Of a stretch of 64,000 nt of DNA, positions 54,134 through 62,389 are shown piece by piece (the first letter of the stretch is position 1; each line of letters opens with the position of its first letter). The translations under genes were made by a program, and so were the position numbers. Under the pieces are notes generated by a model. The model saw only the letters and a program-made list of their open reading frames with translations. It did not search any database and was not told the origin of the DNA. The stretch is from positions 868,001 to 932,000 of the forward strand of contig NZ_JAAOIR010000002.1 in NCBI RefSeq assembly GCF_011440375.1. Direction: 5' to 3'. This DNA comes from Halorubellus sp. JP-L1 (lineage in GTDB: Archaea > Halobacteriota > Halobacteria > Halobacteriales > Natrialbaceae).

Positions 54134-55561
54134 CTATAGGACCAGCGCGTCGACGACCACGGCGAGCAGGAGCGCGCCGAGGTACGCGTTCGACGCGTGG
54201 AACGCGCGGAACGCCGCGGCTTCGGTCTGCTCGTAGTGCAAGCGCACCGCGTAGTAGAGGAACACGCCGCCGAGCGTTGCGCTCGTCACGGCGTAGAGGA
54301 CGCCGAGGTCGGCGACGACCGCGAGCGCGCCCGCGCCGACGAGCGTCGCCGCGATGTACCAGATGATCTTCTTCCGCGTCGGCGCTTCGCCCTTCACGAC
54401 GGGAAGCATCGGGAACCCGCCGCGAGCGTAGTCCTCCTTGTACGCGAGCGCGAGGTTGTAGAAGTGCGCGGGCGTCCACAGGAAGATGACGCCGGCGAGG
54501 ACGACGCCGGGCACGCCGAGGTCGCCGGTGACGGCCGCCCACCCGATGAGCGCCGGGAGCGCGCCCGCGGCCCCGCCGAGGACGGTGTTCGAGACGAAGT
54601 GCGGTTTCAAGACGAGCGTGTACACGACGCTGTAGAATCCGATCGCGGTGAACCCGAGGACGGCGACGAGGAGGTTCACGCTCGCGAACATCGCGAGCGA
54701 CCCCGCGCCCAGCGCCACGCCGAACGCGAGCGCGTGACCGACCGGGATCAGGTCCGCGGCGAGCGGGCGGTCCGCGGTCCGCGCCATCTTCTCGTCCACG
54801 TCCCGTTCGAGCACGTGATTGAACGTCCCCGAAGCGCCGATGGAGAGGACGCCGCCGCCGAGGGTGAGGACGACCGTCTCGACCGTCAACGCGGTTCCCT
54901 CGAACGCCGACGCGAGCGCCATCCCCGCCGCGGCGACGAGACACAGCAGCCACATCAGGCGGGGTTTCGTCATCCGGAAGTACGCTCGCGCCGTCGCCGC
55001 CGCCCGCGGGACGAACGCGGTCGGGACCGGCGGGCGCTCGCCCTCGTCGGCAGCGACCGGCTCCGGCTCCGGCAGGGGCTCCCAGTCGCCGTCGGTCGCC
55101 GTCTCCGTCTCCAGCGTCCACGAGAGCGCGAGCATCATCGTCCCGAAGATACCGACGCCGAGGACGAGGTGGATCGCGGACAGCGTTGTCGGCGTTCCGG
55201 ACGTCGCCGTCACCGCACCGATGCCGACCTGCACGAGGTACGCCACTGCGGCGGCGAGCACCGCGACGCGAACGCGCGTCTCGGCATCGCCGAGCCAGGC
55301 GACCGCGGCGGACGTCAGCATCAGGGCCGCGACCGCGAGCGCGACGACGCGATGCCCCCACGCCACAACCAGCAGGGGGTCGGACAGCGACGGCAGGAAC
55401 TGGCCGTTGCACGCCGGCCACGTCTGGCACGACGCCGCGGCGTCCGTCAAGGTGGTCGTCGCACCGACCACGACGAGCAGGTAGACGCCCACCGCCGACG
55501 CGGCGAGCAACCCACTGAAACGGCCGTGCGAACCGACCGGGTTCGAATACCGTCGACTCAC
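54134..55561 (-). CDS. Fused compact heme A synthase (CtaA) and heme O synthase (CtaB)
   Basis: 475 residues, GTG start. Residues about 15-155 form a four-helix CtaA half-module with Cys45 and Cys51 in 'CQTWPACNGQFLP', His70 in 'GHRVVALAVA' and a second His in 'SAIHLVLGVG'. A compact four-helix CtaA is known from Aeropyrum. An acidic linker (about 155-190) leads to a full UbiA prenyltransferase ('TKPRLMWLL', 'GTFNHVLERDVDEKMARTADRPL', 'FLWTPAHFYNLALAYKEDY'). It converts heme B to heme O and perhaps on to heme A for the adjacent oxidase. Confidence 0.92.
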   Translation of the reverse strand: MSRRYSNPVGSHGRFSGLLAASAVGVYLLVVVGATTTLTDAAASCQTWPACNGQFLPSLSDPLLVVAWGHRVVALAVAALMLTSAAVAWLGDAETRVRVAVLAAAVAYLVQVGIGAVTATSGTPTTLSAIHLVLGVGIFGTMMLALSWTLETETATDGDWEPLPEPEPVAADEGERPPVPTAFVPRAAATARAYFRMTKPRLMWLLCLVAAAGMALASAFEGTALTVETVVLTLGGGVLSIGASGTFNHVLERDVDEKMARTADRPLAADLIPVGHALAFGVALGAGSLAMFASVNLLVAVLGFTAIGFYSVVYTLVLKPHFVSNTVLGGAAGALPALIGWAAVTGDLGVPGVVLAGVIFLWTPAHFYNLALAYKEDYARGGFPMLPVVKGEAPTRKKIIWYIAATLVGAGALAVVADLGVLYAVTSATLGGVFLYYAVRLHYEQTEAAAFRAFHASNAYLGALLLAVVVDALVL

Positions 55562-55628
55562 TAGCCGAACCCTCGGACTCCGCGTATTTCAACCCGCCGC
55601 TTCCCGCCTCCGCGGGGCATTAGCCACA

Positions 55629-55635
55629 TATTTAA
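55629..55635 (+). promoter_or_regulatory. TATA-like box for coxB
   Basis: CATATTTAACC about 30 bases before ATG 55662. A GTATTTCAA box for the divergent heme-synthase gene lies at 55584-55592. Confidence 0.55.
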
Positions 55636-55661
55636 CCCCCAAATCCAAAGCACGAGTATAC

Positions 55662-56576
55662 ATGGATAGAGAGCGGATCACGTCGACGCTCCTCGCCGGC
55701 GTCGCCGGGCTGGCGCTCGCCGCGCAGCCGGTCGCGGCGCAGGCGTCGAGTTCGGACGCGGCGATCACGGGCCTCAACGAGAAACTCCTCGTCGTGGCCA
55801 TCCCCATCACGATCCTCGTGGAGGCCGTCCTCATCTACACGGTCCTCAAGTACAAGGACCAGGACGAAGCGAAGCCGACGCGCGAGAACCGCCGACTCGA
55901 GATCACGTGGACGATCGCGACCGCTGCGGTACTCCTGTTCGTCGGCATCTCCGCGAGCATCACGATGGCCGACGACTCCGTCATCACGCCCGACGATCCC
56001 GAGATATCTGCCGACACCGAAGAGCAGGTGAACGTGACGGCGTACCGGTACGGGTGGACGTTCGACTACCCCGAGTACAACGTCTCGACCGAACCACCGA
56101 ACCAGCCACTGTACGTCGCGCAGGGACAGGCGACGTACTTCAGCTTGACGACGGACGACTGGTTGCACGCGTTCCACGTCCCGACGCTCGGCCTGAAGCA
56201 CGACGCCGTCCCCGGGAAGATCGCGTGGCTGAAGACGACGCCCACGCAGGTCGGGACGTACCAGGGGTACTGCGCGGAGTACTGTGGCGTCGGGCACTCG
56301 GGGATGATGTTCGAAGTGCAGGTCCTCGAGGACCGCGAGGCGCTCGTCTCGCAGATGGAGTCGCTGTGCGACGAGGCGGCGAACAAGGAGTGGAACGGCG
56401 AGACGAACACGTGCGAGTGGGCGCCTGACTCGTCCGGTTCGAACGGGAACTCGTCCGCATCGAACGAGAGCGTCTCGGCGTCCGGGAGCGCGAACGCGAA
56501 CGCGGACGCGACGCCGTCGCTGAGCGGTCCGGCGACCGATCGGACGCCGCCGGCCGTCGTCGCGGCCGACGCGTAA
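55662..56576 (+). CDS. coxB: Cytochrome c oxidase subunit II
   Basis: Delivers electrons to the oxidase through a two-copper CuA centre. 304 residues with a signal-like N-terminus ('TLLAGVAGLALAAQPVAAQA') and two membrane helices (about 40-63 and 85-103). The CuA ligands His172, Cys204, Glu206, Cys208, His212 and Met215 are all present ('YCAEYCGVGHSGMMF'). The last 70 residues form a Ser/Asn-rich tail. This is a quinol- or copper-protein-fed oxidase; the donor is not shown. Confidence 0.95.
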   Translation: MDRERITSTLLAGVAGLALAAQPVAAQASSSDAAITGLNEKLLVVAIPITILVEAVLIYTVLKYKDQDEAKPTRENRRLEITWTIATAAVLLFVGISASITMADDSVITPDDPEISADTEEQVNVTAYRYGWTFDYPEYNVSTEPPNQPLYVAQGQATYFSLTTDDWLHAFHVPTLGLKHDAVPGKIAWLKTTPTQVGTYQGYCAEYCGVGHSGMMFEVQVLEDREALVSQMESLCDEAANKEWNGETNTCEWAPDSSGSNGNSSASNESVSASGSANANADATPSLSGPATDRTPPAVVAADA

Positions 56577-56635
56577 TCGGCGTCGACGCGATCCTTTCGC
56601 ACTGACCGCGGGACTGTTCTCTTCGATCCGCTCGC

Positions 56636-57175
56636 TCACGTCGACCTGTTCGGTTCCCGATCGGCGTCGGCGGCGAGGTAGACGACCGCGGACTCGACGA
56701 GCGCGGGGTTCGGCATCGCGAACGGGCGGGCCGTCTGGACGTCGTCGAGCGCGTCGCGGAAGCGTCGGTCGCCGGTCGCGGCGATGGCGGTTGCGAGGAC
56801 GGCGCTGCTCCGGGAGACGCCGGCGCGACAGTGAACGAGCGTCGCGCCGTCGCGCGCGAGGAGCGTGCGGGCAGTGTCGACGGCGTCGCGGAACGCCGCG
56901 GCGTCGTGGTCGAGGCTGTCCTCGAAGGGACGATGGTGGGTCGTCGACGGCTGTGGGTCGTCCGTGAGCGTGAGGACGTGCGCGAAGGCGTGCTCGTGCG
57001 CGCTCGGGTCGGCGGCGTGCACGTTCCCGATGTACGCCTCGCGGTCGTCCACCCGAACGACGACCGCCTCGTCGTGGACGTACCCGAACGGCCGAACGAG
57101 GACGTCCTCGTCCGCGACCGTCCACGGCTGACCGGACGTCGGTGGTCGACCGCTGGGGCTCTCGTCTCCCGGCAT
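56636..57175 (-). CDS. Dual-specificity protein phosphatase
   Basis: 179 residues from ATG 57173-57175 ('MPGDESPSGRPPTSGQPWTV'). The active site is 'LVHCRAGVSRSSAVLATA' (HCX5RS), with general acid Asp probably in 'FEDSLDHDAAAFRDAVDTA'. The C-terminal 'FAMPNPALVESAVVYLAADA' is family-typical. It sits on the opposite strand between coxB and coxC. Substrate unknown. Confidence 0.88.
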   Translation of the reverse strand: MPGDESPSGRPPTSGQPWTVADEDVLVRPFGYVHDEAVVVRVDDREAYIGNVHAADPSAHEHAFAHVLTLTDDPQPSTTHHRPFEDSLDHDAAAFRDAVDTARTLLARDGATLVHCRAGVSRSSAVLATAIAATGDRRFRDALDDVQTARPFAMPNPALVESAVVYLAADADREPNRST

Positions 57176-57292
57176 GCCCTCGGAGTATCCGACGGAGCAT
57201 CTTGTACGACACGGACCCGCCCGGGAGTCAGGGTGTCCGATACTCGACCGAATCCCGCTACCGACCACAGGTGACGCCCGCGGTTGGATGGA

Positions 57293-57299
57293 TTTTTAG
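57293..57299 (+). promoter_or_regulatory. TATA-like box for coxC
   Basis: GGATTTTTAG centred about 27 bases before ATG 57323; coxC is therefore transcribed on its own. Confidence 0.55.
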
Positions 57300-57322
57300 T
57301 AGTGGACTCGTAAGCCTCGGCT

Positions 57323-58198
57323 ATGACAACGACGGAAGACGCGAGCGACCACGGCCACGGCGGCCACCTCCCAGCCGTGGAGGACTTCCCGCGCGGGTTC
57401 GGGGAAGCCTCCTGGTGGCCGATACTGAGCGCGATCGGCGGGTCGGGAATCTACGTCGGCGCGGCACTGTTCCTCCTCGCCGCCCGCGGCATCGTCGGGA
57501 TGTCGACGGCCGCGGCGATCACCATCGGGAGCATCGGCCTGTTCGTGTTCGGCCTGTTCGGTTGGCTCTACCACGGCTTCGTCGCGAGCTTCTGGGAGCG
57601 CCACAAGTCCGAGCAGAGCGAATCGAAGCTCGTCTGGGGAATGTACGCGTTCCTCGGGAGCGAGATCGCGACGTTCAGCGCCGGGTTCATCTACTTCTTC
57701 TTCATCAAGGCCGGTGGCCTCGGCGAAGTCCCGCACATCTTCGGGAGTCTCGTCATCGTCAACACGCTCATCCTGATCGCGAGCAGTTTCACCCTGCACT
57801 TCTCCGAGGTCGCACTCCGGAACGGGAACCGCGACCGGTTCCTCACGCTCCTCGGCGTCACGCTCCTCCTGGGCGCCGTGTTCATCGCCGGACAGGTGTA
57901 CGAGTACTACGAGTTCCTCGTCGTCGACGGGTTCCGGCCCGCGGCACTCATCGGCGAGGGTGCTGTCGAGTTCTCGAACCCGTTCGCGAGCGCGTTCTAC
58001 GCGCTGACCGGCCTGCACGGCCTGCACGTCACGCTCGGTGCAGTCCTACTCGGTATCGTCTTCGTGCGCGGGCTCCGCGGCCAGTACTCCGCGGACCGCC
58101 ACGTCTCCGTGAAGACCGCAGCACTGTACTGGCACTTCGTCGACGTGGTCTGGATCTTCCTCGTCGCCGCCGTCTACATCGGCGCGACCGCACTGTAG
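57323..58198 (+). CDS. coxC: Cytochrome c oxidase subunit III
   Basis: A 291-residue membrane protein with seven hydrophobic helices. Typical blocks: 'LPAVEDFPRGFGEASWWPIL', 'LVWGMYAFLGSEIATFSAGF' (the W...F..SE motif), 'GQVYEYYEFLVVDGF', 'GLHGLHVTLGAVLLGI' and 'ALYWHFVDVVWIFLVAAVYI'. No catalytic metal. It continues directly into a large membrane protein gene, 13 bases later. Confidence 0.94.
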   Translation: MTTTEDASDHGHGGHLPAVEDFPRGFGEASWWPILSAIGGSGIYVGAALFLLAARGIVGMSTAAAITIGSIGLFVFGLFGWLYHGFVASFWERHKSEQSESKLVWGMYAFLGSEIATFSAGFIYFFFIKAGGLGEVPHIFGSLVIVNTLILIASSFTLHFSEVALRNGNRDRFLTLLGVTLLLGAVFIAGQVYEYYEFLVVDGFRPAALIGEGAVEFSNPFASAFYALTGLHGLHVTLGAVLLGIVFVRGLRGQYSADRHVSVKTAALYWHFVDVVWIFLVAAVYIGATAL

Positions 58199-58211
58199 GT
58201 CCGTCCCGTCG

Positions 58212-59603
58212 ATGTCCCGCGTTCGTCGATCCGTGCTGGCGGTCGGCGTGCTGCTCGCAGCCGCCGGGTCGGTTCGCGCACACGGCGCCGCGCTCCGCGG
58301 TTCGTCCGGGTCGCTGTCCATCCCGACGTGGCTGTTCCTCTCGACGGGCGGGGCGGTCGTCGGCGCCTCGTTCCTCCTGGCGACGTTCGCGACCGACCGG
58401 TCGTTCGTCCGCCGGAGTCACGACTGGGGACGGCGCACGCGAGCGGTCCCGCGAGTCCTCCGCGAGTGGGTCGGGCCGCTCGTCGGCCTCGTGGGATTGC
58501 TCGCAGTGCTCGCGTTCGGGTTCGGTGCGGCAACCGGCCTCGCGCCCACGGAGCCACGACGGAACCTCGCGGTCCTCGTCGTCTGGGTCGGCTGGTGGGC
58601 GGGGTACGTCCTCACCCTCTACCTCGTCGGGAACACGTGGCCGGCGCTCGACCCGTTCCGGACCGTCGCTCGCGTCCTCCCGTCGCTCGACCGCGAGTAC
58701 CCCGACAGCGTCGGCGCGTGGCCCGCCGTCGCCGGCTTGCTCGCCCTCGTGTTCGTCGAGGTGACACTCCCGCTCGTCGAGGACCCGGTCGTGCTCGCTA
58801 CCGCCGTTGCCGCGTACGGCGCGCTCACTGTCGGCGGCGCCGTCGTCTACGGCGTCGACGACTGGTTCGAGCGCGCAGACCCGGTGGCGCGCGCGTTCGA
58901 CCACTACGGTCGCGTCGCCCCGCTCGCCCGCACCGACGACGGCGTCGGCGTCCGCGCGCCCGGCGCGGGACTGGTGTCGATGGCGGACGTCGACGACGGC
59001 CCGCTCGCGGACGCCGGCGGCGTCGCGTTCGTCGTCGCGCTCGTGTTCGCGACGACGTACGACGGCTTCGTCGGCACGCCGGCGTGGCGAGCCGTCGCCG
59101 AAGCCGTGCACGCGGTCGGCGTCCCCGGCCTCGCGATCTACGCCGGCGCGTACCTCGTGGGGTTCGCGGCGTTCGTCGCCGTCTACCGGTGGGCGGCGCG
59201 GGCGAGTCGCCGCACCGGCGATACGTTCGTCGCCGTCGACGAACTCGCACGGCGGTTCGCGCCGCCGCTGCTCGCGATAGCTGCCGGCTACCACCTCGCG
59301 CACTACCTCGGGTTCTTCGTCTCGCTCTCGCTCCCGCTCGCGGAGGCACTGCTCGCACCGACGGCCCCACCGTCACCGCGACTACTCGTGCTCCCGTCGT
59401 TCGTCGGCGCGATCGCGATCACGGCCGTCCTCGTCGGGCACCTGGTCGCGGTCTGGGTCGCGCACGCCATCGGATTCGAGTTGTTCCCCGAGCGCCTTCA
59501 GGCCGTCCGCGCCCAGTACGCGTTCGTCGCCGTCATGATCGCGTACACGACCCTCAGCCTCTGGATCGTCTCCCAACCGACCGTCACCCCACCGTTCCTC
59601 TGA
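58212..59603 (+). CDS. Polytopic membrane protein linked to coxC
   Basis: 463 residues, about ten hydrophobic helices, with an N-terminal signal-like helix ending 'SVRAHGAALRGSSG'. Conserved-looking histidines ('YHLAHYLGF', 'VGHLVAVWVAHAIGF') and Trp-rich segments ('VVWVGWWAGYVLTLY') suggest metal or heme binding. It recalls large membrane proteins of actinobacteria sometimes named fenitrothion hydrolase, a similarity I hold weakly. Close spacing to coxC implies co-transcription and an oxidase-related or copper-related role. Confidence 0.75.
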   Translation: MSRVRRSVLAVGVLLAAAGSVRAHGAALRGSSGSLSIPTWLFLSTGGAVVGASFLLATFATDRSFVRRSHDWGRRTRAVPRVLREWVGPLVGLVGLLAVLAFGFGAATGLAPTEPRRNLAVLVVWVGWWAGYVLTLYLVGNTWPALDPFRTVARVLPSLDREYPDSVGAWPAVAGLLALVFVEVTLPLVEDPVVLATAVAAYGALTVGGAVVYGVDDWFERADPVARAFDHYGRVAPLARTDDGVGVRAPGAGLVSMADVDDGPLADAGGVAFVVALVFATTYDGFVGTPAWRAVAEAVHAVGVPGLAIYAGAYLVGFAAFVAVYRWAARASRRTGDTFVAVDELARRFAPPLLAIAAGYHLAHYLGFFVSLSLPLAEALLAPTAPPSPRLLVLPSFVGAIAITAVLVGHLVAVWVAHAIGFELFPERLQAVRAQYAFVAVMIAYTTLSLWIVSQPTVTPPFL

Positions 59604-59607
59604 ACCG

Positions 59608-59868
59608 ATGCCAGTCGACACAAGTATCCCCGACGACGCCGACGCGCACCGCTGCCCGTACTGTTCGCGGCCGTTCGCGGACCCGGCCCGCGTCGACCTC
59701 CACGTCGGCCTCAAGCACTACGACGTCTGCGACGACGACGAAGCCGCGGCGTTCGAGGACGCCTACACCGGCGAGAACGAGATGATACGCCTGTACCGCC
59801 TGAAGGCCACGGCCGCCATCGTCCTCCTCTACTTCGGGTTCCTGATGGTGTACGCGTTCTTCGCGTGA
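59608..59868 (+). CDS. Small C2H2 zinc-finger protein with C-terminal membrane helix
   Basis: 86 residues. A classical-looking finger 'HRCPYCSRPFADPARVDLHVGLKH' gives Cys-x2-Cys...His-x4-His at about 17-38 (spacing as in eukaryotic C2H2 fingers). It is followed by an acidic stretch and one membrane helix at the end ('AAIVLLYFGFLMVYAFFA'). The start is five bases after the previous stop, so it belongs to the coxC unit. A finger tethered to the membrane could recruit oxidase-related factors; this is speculative. Confidence 0.8.
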   Translation: MPVDTSIPDDADAHRCPYCSRPFADPARVDLHVGLKHYDVCDDDEAAAFEDAYTGENEMIRLYRLKATAAIVLLYFGFLMVYAFFA

Positions 59869-59908
59869 CCGCACGCGACCGCACTCTACGGAGTCGGACG
59901 TGGCGCGC

Positions 59909-60241
59909 TCACATCCCCATGTCCGCGCTCGCCTCGGGGATCGGGAGGTCGTGCTCGCGCACGCCCAGTCGCTCCGCGACGTGATCGAGCGCCATGTCGA
60001 ACCCGTAGTAGCGCTCCAGCTCGTCGCCGTCCACCGCCGTCCGCACCTTCAGCATCGCGTACCCGTCTCGGTTCTGCGCGACCACCGCCGTCCGGCCGTC
60101 GCGCTCGAACGCCAGCACGCGCTCGCTATCGGTCAGCGAGTACCGTGCCGTAATCCCGTTCGCCGACGCTGCCGTCTCCCCGTCCACAGTCGTCTCGTCG
60201 CCCGTCGCCTCCGCCGTCGCTCCATCGTCGTCGTCGGTCAT
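59909..60241 (-). CDS. Uncharacterised small haloarchaeal protein
   Basis: 110 residues from ATG 60239-60241 (a GTG two codons upstream is an alternative). An acidic Thr/Ala-rich N-terminus precedes a compact domain ('ITARYSLTDSERVLAFERDG', 'VVAQNRDGYAMLKVRTAVDG'), with a helical end ('ALDHVAERLGVREHDLPIP'). It is a recognisable haloarchaeal family (DUF7111-like) of unknown function. Confidence 0.75.
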   Translation of the reverse strand: MTDDDDGATAEATGDETTVDGETAASANGITARYSLTDSERVLAFERDGRTAVVAQNRDGYAMLKVRTAVDGDELERYYGFDMALDHVAERLGVREHDLPIPEASADMGM

Positions 60242-60368
60242 ACCCACGTCTTCGACCCACGACTACGAAACCCCAGCGGTCCCGCACCGCCTGCGAGCGA
60301 CCGACGCCCCCACTACCGGCCGCGAGGCGACCGCAAACCCCACCACCGCCCACCGTGAATCCTGCCCC

Positions 60369-60650
60369 ATGACGAAGTACGTCCAGAGCGGGATGCGTCG
60401 CGACGTGCTCGCACTCCTCGCCGCCGACCCACGCCGCGGTCAACAACTCAAGACCGCACTCGAAGCCCACTACGACGAACACATAGAACCCAAGACGTTC
60501 TACGGCGCCCTCGACGCCCTCGCCGACGCCGGCCACGTCACCACCGAAACCGAAGGCGTCCACGACGTCTACCGACTCACGCCCGGCGGCCGACGAATGC
60601 TCGAAGAACACGCCCGCTGGCTCCACGACACCGTCGAGCCCGACGACTAA
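60369..60650 (+). CDS. PadR-type winged-helix regulator
   Basis: 93 residues: 'MRRDVLALLAADPRRGQQLK' then 'PKTFYGALDALADAGHVTTE', the PadR-like helix-turn-helix and wing ('GVHDVYRLTPGGRRMLEEHA'). It has no C-terminal effector domain. Divergent from the DUF7111-like gene, 127 bases apart. The tandem hairpin repeat lies just downstream. Confidence 0.82.
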   Translation: MTKYVQSGMRRDVLALLAADPRRGQQLKTALEAHYDEHIEPKTFYGALDALADAGHVTTETEGVHDVYRLTPGGRRMLEEHARWLHDTVEPDD

Positions 60651-60673
60651 CAGACCACGCGCAGAACCAGACG

Positions 60674-60847
60674 AACCGGCGGCCTTGCGGCCGCCGGACG
60701 CTTGCTGAGTCAATTCACCATCGCACAGCCCCGCACGGAACCGGCGGCCTGGCGGCCGCCGGACGCTCGCGCAGTCAGTTCACCATCGCACAGCCCCGCA
60801 CGGAACCGGCGGCCTGGCGGCCGCCGGACGCTTGCTGAGTCAATTCA
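60674..60847 (-). repeat. Stop-proximal 65-bp tandem hairpin repeat after the DtxR gene
   Basis: Units start at 60674, 60739 and 60804 with an exact 65-base period. Each has a perfect hairpin, gene-sense CCGGCGGCC-GCCA-GGCCGCCGG (60676-60697, 60741-60762, 60806-60827; GCAA loop in the first), beside TGAATTGACTCAGC or a close variant. The last unit ends exactly in the stop codon of the DtxR gene. The unit is related to that after mutA. Confidence 0.85.
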
Positions 60848-61273
60848 ATCCGCGTCCGCTGGCACTTCCAGATACTCGCACTTGTCGGACTCGGCGTCGA
60901 AGCAGTCCGGGCATTCGCCGCGGCGGTCGATGATCGTGTCGAGGCGTTCTGCGACCGTGTCGTCGATGACGGCCTCCAGCGCCGTCGCCTCCCCGCGGAA
61001 GTCCTCGACCTCGAGGACGTTCGCGAGGAACCGCTCGATGATGCAGTACGTCTGGAGCGCGTCCTCCGCCCGCCGGATGCCCTCGTCGGTCAGGCGCGCG
61101 CCCTTGTACTTCTCGTGATCGACGAGCTCGCGCTCCTCTAGCTTCCCGATCATCTCGTTCACGCTCGCGGGCGACACCTCCAGCATGTCCGCGAGCGTCC
61201 CGGTCGCCGCCGGCCCGTCCTCGAGGCGCTGGGCCAGATAGATCGCCTTCAGGTACTGTTCTGCGGTGTTCAT
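60845..61273 (-). CDS. Short DtxR-family metal-dependent regulator
   Basis: 142 residues: winged-helix domain ('QYLKAIYLAQRLEDGPAATG', 'SPASVNEMIGKLEERELVDH') and metal/dimer domain ('LQTYCIIERFLANVLEVEDF'), with no FeoA domain. A cysteine-rich end ('RGECPDCFDAESDKCEYLEV') adds three cysteines that could bind metal. It starts inside the upstream ferritin-like gene (ATGA overlap), so regulator and ferritin-like protein form an operon, pointing to iron homeostasis. Confidence 0.9.
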   Translation of the reverse strand: MNTAEQYLKAIYLAQRLEDGPAATGTLADMLEVSPASVNEMIGKLEERELVDHEKYKGARLTDEGIRRAEDALQTYCIIERFLANVLEVEDFRGEATALEAVIDDTVAERLDTIIDRRGECPDCFDAESDKCEYLEVPADAD

Positions 61274-61761
61274 TCGTGCGCCTCCATCAGGTCCGTGACC
61301 TCTTCCACGCCTTCCGCTTCCTCCTCGCGGATTGCCGCGAGCACCTCCAGGACGCGCTCGCGATCGATACTGAACTCCGTGTCGCTCGCCTCGATCGCCT
61401 CGATCAGGTCGTCGTAGAACTTGTACGCCGTCTCCTCGTTACAGAGCTGGTCGTAGAGCAAGTCGTCGAAGTCCTCGGGCGCGGTCTGGGCGTACTTCGC
61501 CTCGACGAGCGCGTTGATCTCCTCGTACGCGACCGTCTCCGCGTTCAGATCCGCGACGAGTGCCTCCAGGCGGTCGCGGTGGTCCGCGGACTCCACGGCG
61601 GCGTCCTCCAGGAGCGCCTCGACCGCCGGATCGCGCTCCCCGGCGTCGAAGGACTCCAGGTGATGATACGCGCGCGACTCGACGACCTCCTCCAGCACCA
61701 CGCCGATCTGGAGGAGACGCGCGAGCTGGTGGTCGTCGGTGACGCGCTGTCCCAAACTCAT
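61270..61761 (-). CDS. Ferritin-like diiron protein
   Basis: 163 residues, all-helical. 'GVVLEEVVESRAYHHLESFD' carries an E-E...E...H pattern and 'DAAVESADHRDRLEALVADL' a second E-x2-H; 'CNEETAYKFYDDLIEAIEAS' supplies a further Glu pair. This suits a four-helix bundle binding two iron atoms, related to rubrerythrin but without a rubredoxin domain. It is coupled to the DtxR gene. A likely box, GCGTTAAGTG, lies about 27-30 bases before the start. Confidence 0.8.
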   Translation of the reverse strand: MSLGQRVTDDHQLARLLQIGVVLEEVVESRAYHHLESFDAGERDPAVEALLEDAAVESADHRDRLEALVADLNAETVAYEEINALVEAKYAQTAPEDFDDLLYDQLCNEETAYKFYDDLIEAIEASDTEFSIDRERVLEVLAAIREEEAEGVEEVTDLMEAHE

Positions 61762-61855
61762 AGAGACACGTCCGAGAGCCGGTCACTTAACGCTCTCCCT
61801 CTCCGGTTGCGGGCCACGACCCCGTGTCAAGTCCGGCCGAGCACCGCCGGCCCAG

Positions 61856-62296
61856 TCACGCGCCGTCGATCGCCGAAACGACGGCGTCGTGTGCGTCGCG
61901 CTTCGAGCCGTCGTAGTCCGAGTCGGGAAACAGGTCGCGGTCGTCTTCGTGGCGCCCCACGAGATGCACGTGCAGGTGGGGGACCGACTGGTAGCTGGTG
62001 CTGTCGTTGAGTACGTTCACGCCGTCGAATCCGCATTCGTCGTTCCCATCGCCACGCATCCGCGACGCGAGCGACCGAGTGTGCTCCATCACGGCCGCGA
62101 GCACGTCCTCGGGCACGTCGAACAACGTCTCGTGGTGAGCGGTCGGAATCACGAGCACGTGCCCGGGCGCGATCGGGTCGAGCGGCGAGAACGCGAGCGT
62201 GCCTGGCTGCTCTTCGTCGCCATCGCGCGCCTCGACGACGAGCGCGTCCGCGTCGCCCGCGACGATGCCACAGAACACGCAGTCGGCGTCGGTCAT
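61856..62296 (-). CDS. HIT family nucleotide hydrolase
   Basis: 146 residues from ATG 62294-62296 ('MTDADCVFCGIVAGDAD'). The HIT motif is 'VPHLHVHLVGRHEDD' (H-x-H-x-H), with the catalytic middle His. 'IAPGHVLVIPTAHHETLFDV' is the companion block. The Cys pair at the N-terminus with a His often binds zinc in this family. It hydrolyses nucleoside phosphoramidates or dinucleoside polyphosphates. Confidence 0.92.
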   Translation of the reverse strand: MTDADCVFCGIVAGDADALVVEARDGDEEQPGTLAFSPLDPIAPGHVLVIPTAHHETLFDVPEDVLAAVMEHTRSLASRMRGDGNDECGFDGVNVLNDSTSYQSVPHLHVHLVGRHEDDRDLFPDSDYDGSKRDAHDAVVSAIDGA

Positions 62297-62389
62297 GCGA
62301 GATACACGACGACGGAACACCTCACGCTTGGGGTGGCGTGAGAGAGATTCGCAAGAACTTCCGGTCGAAGTGAGAACGCGGCGAGTGCG

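Noticed and set aside
56577-57322. A missing oxidase subunit I gene between coxB and coxC
   Set aside because: The interval encodes a phosphatase on the other strand; no helices or histidine motifs of subunit I occur in any frame.
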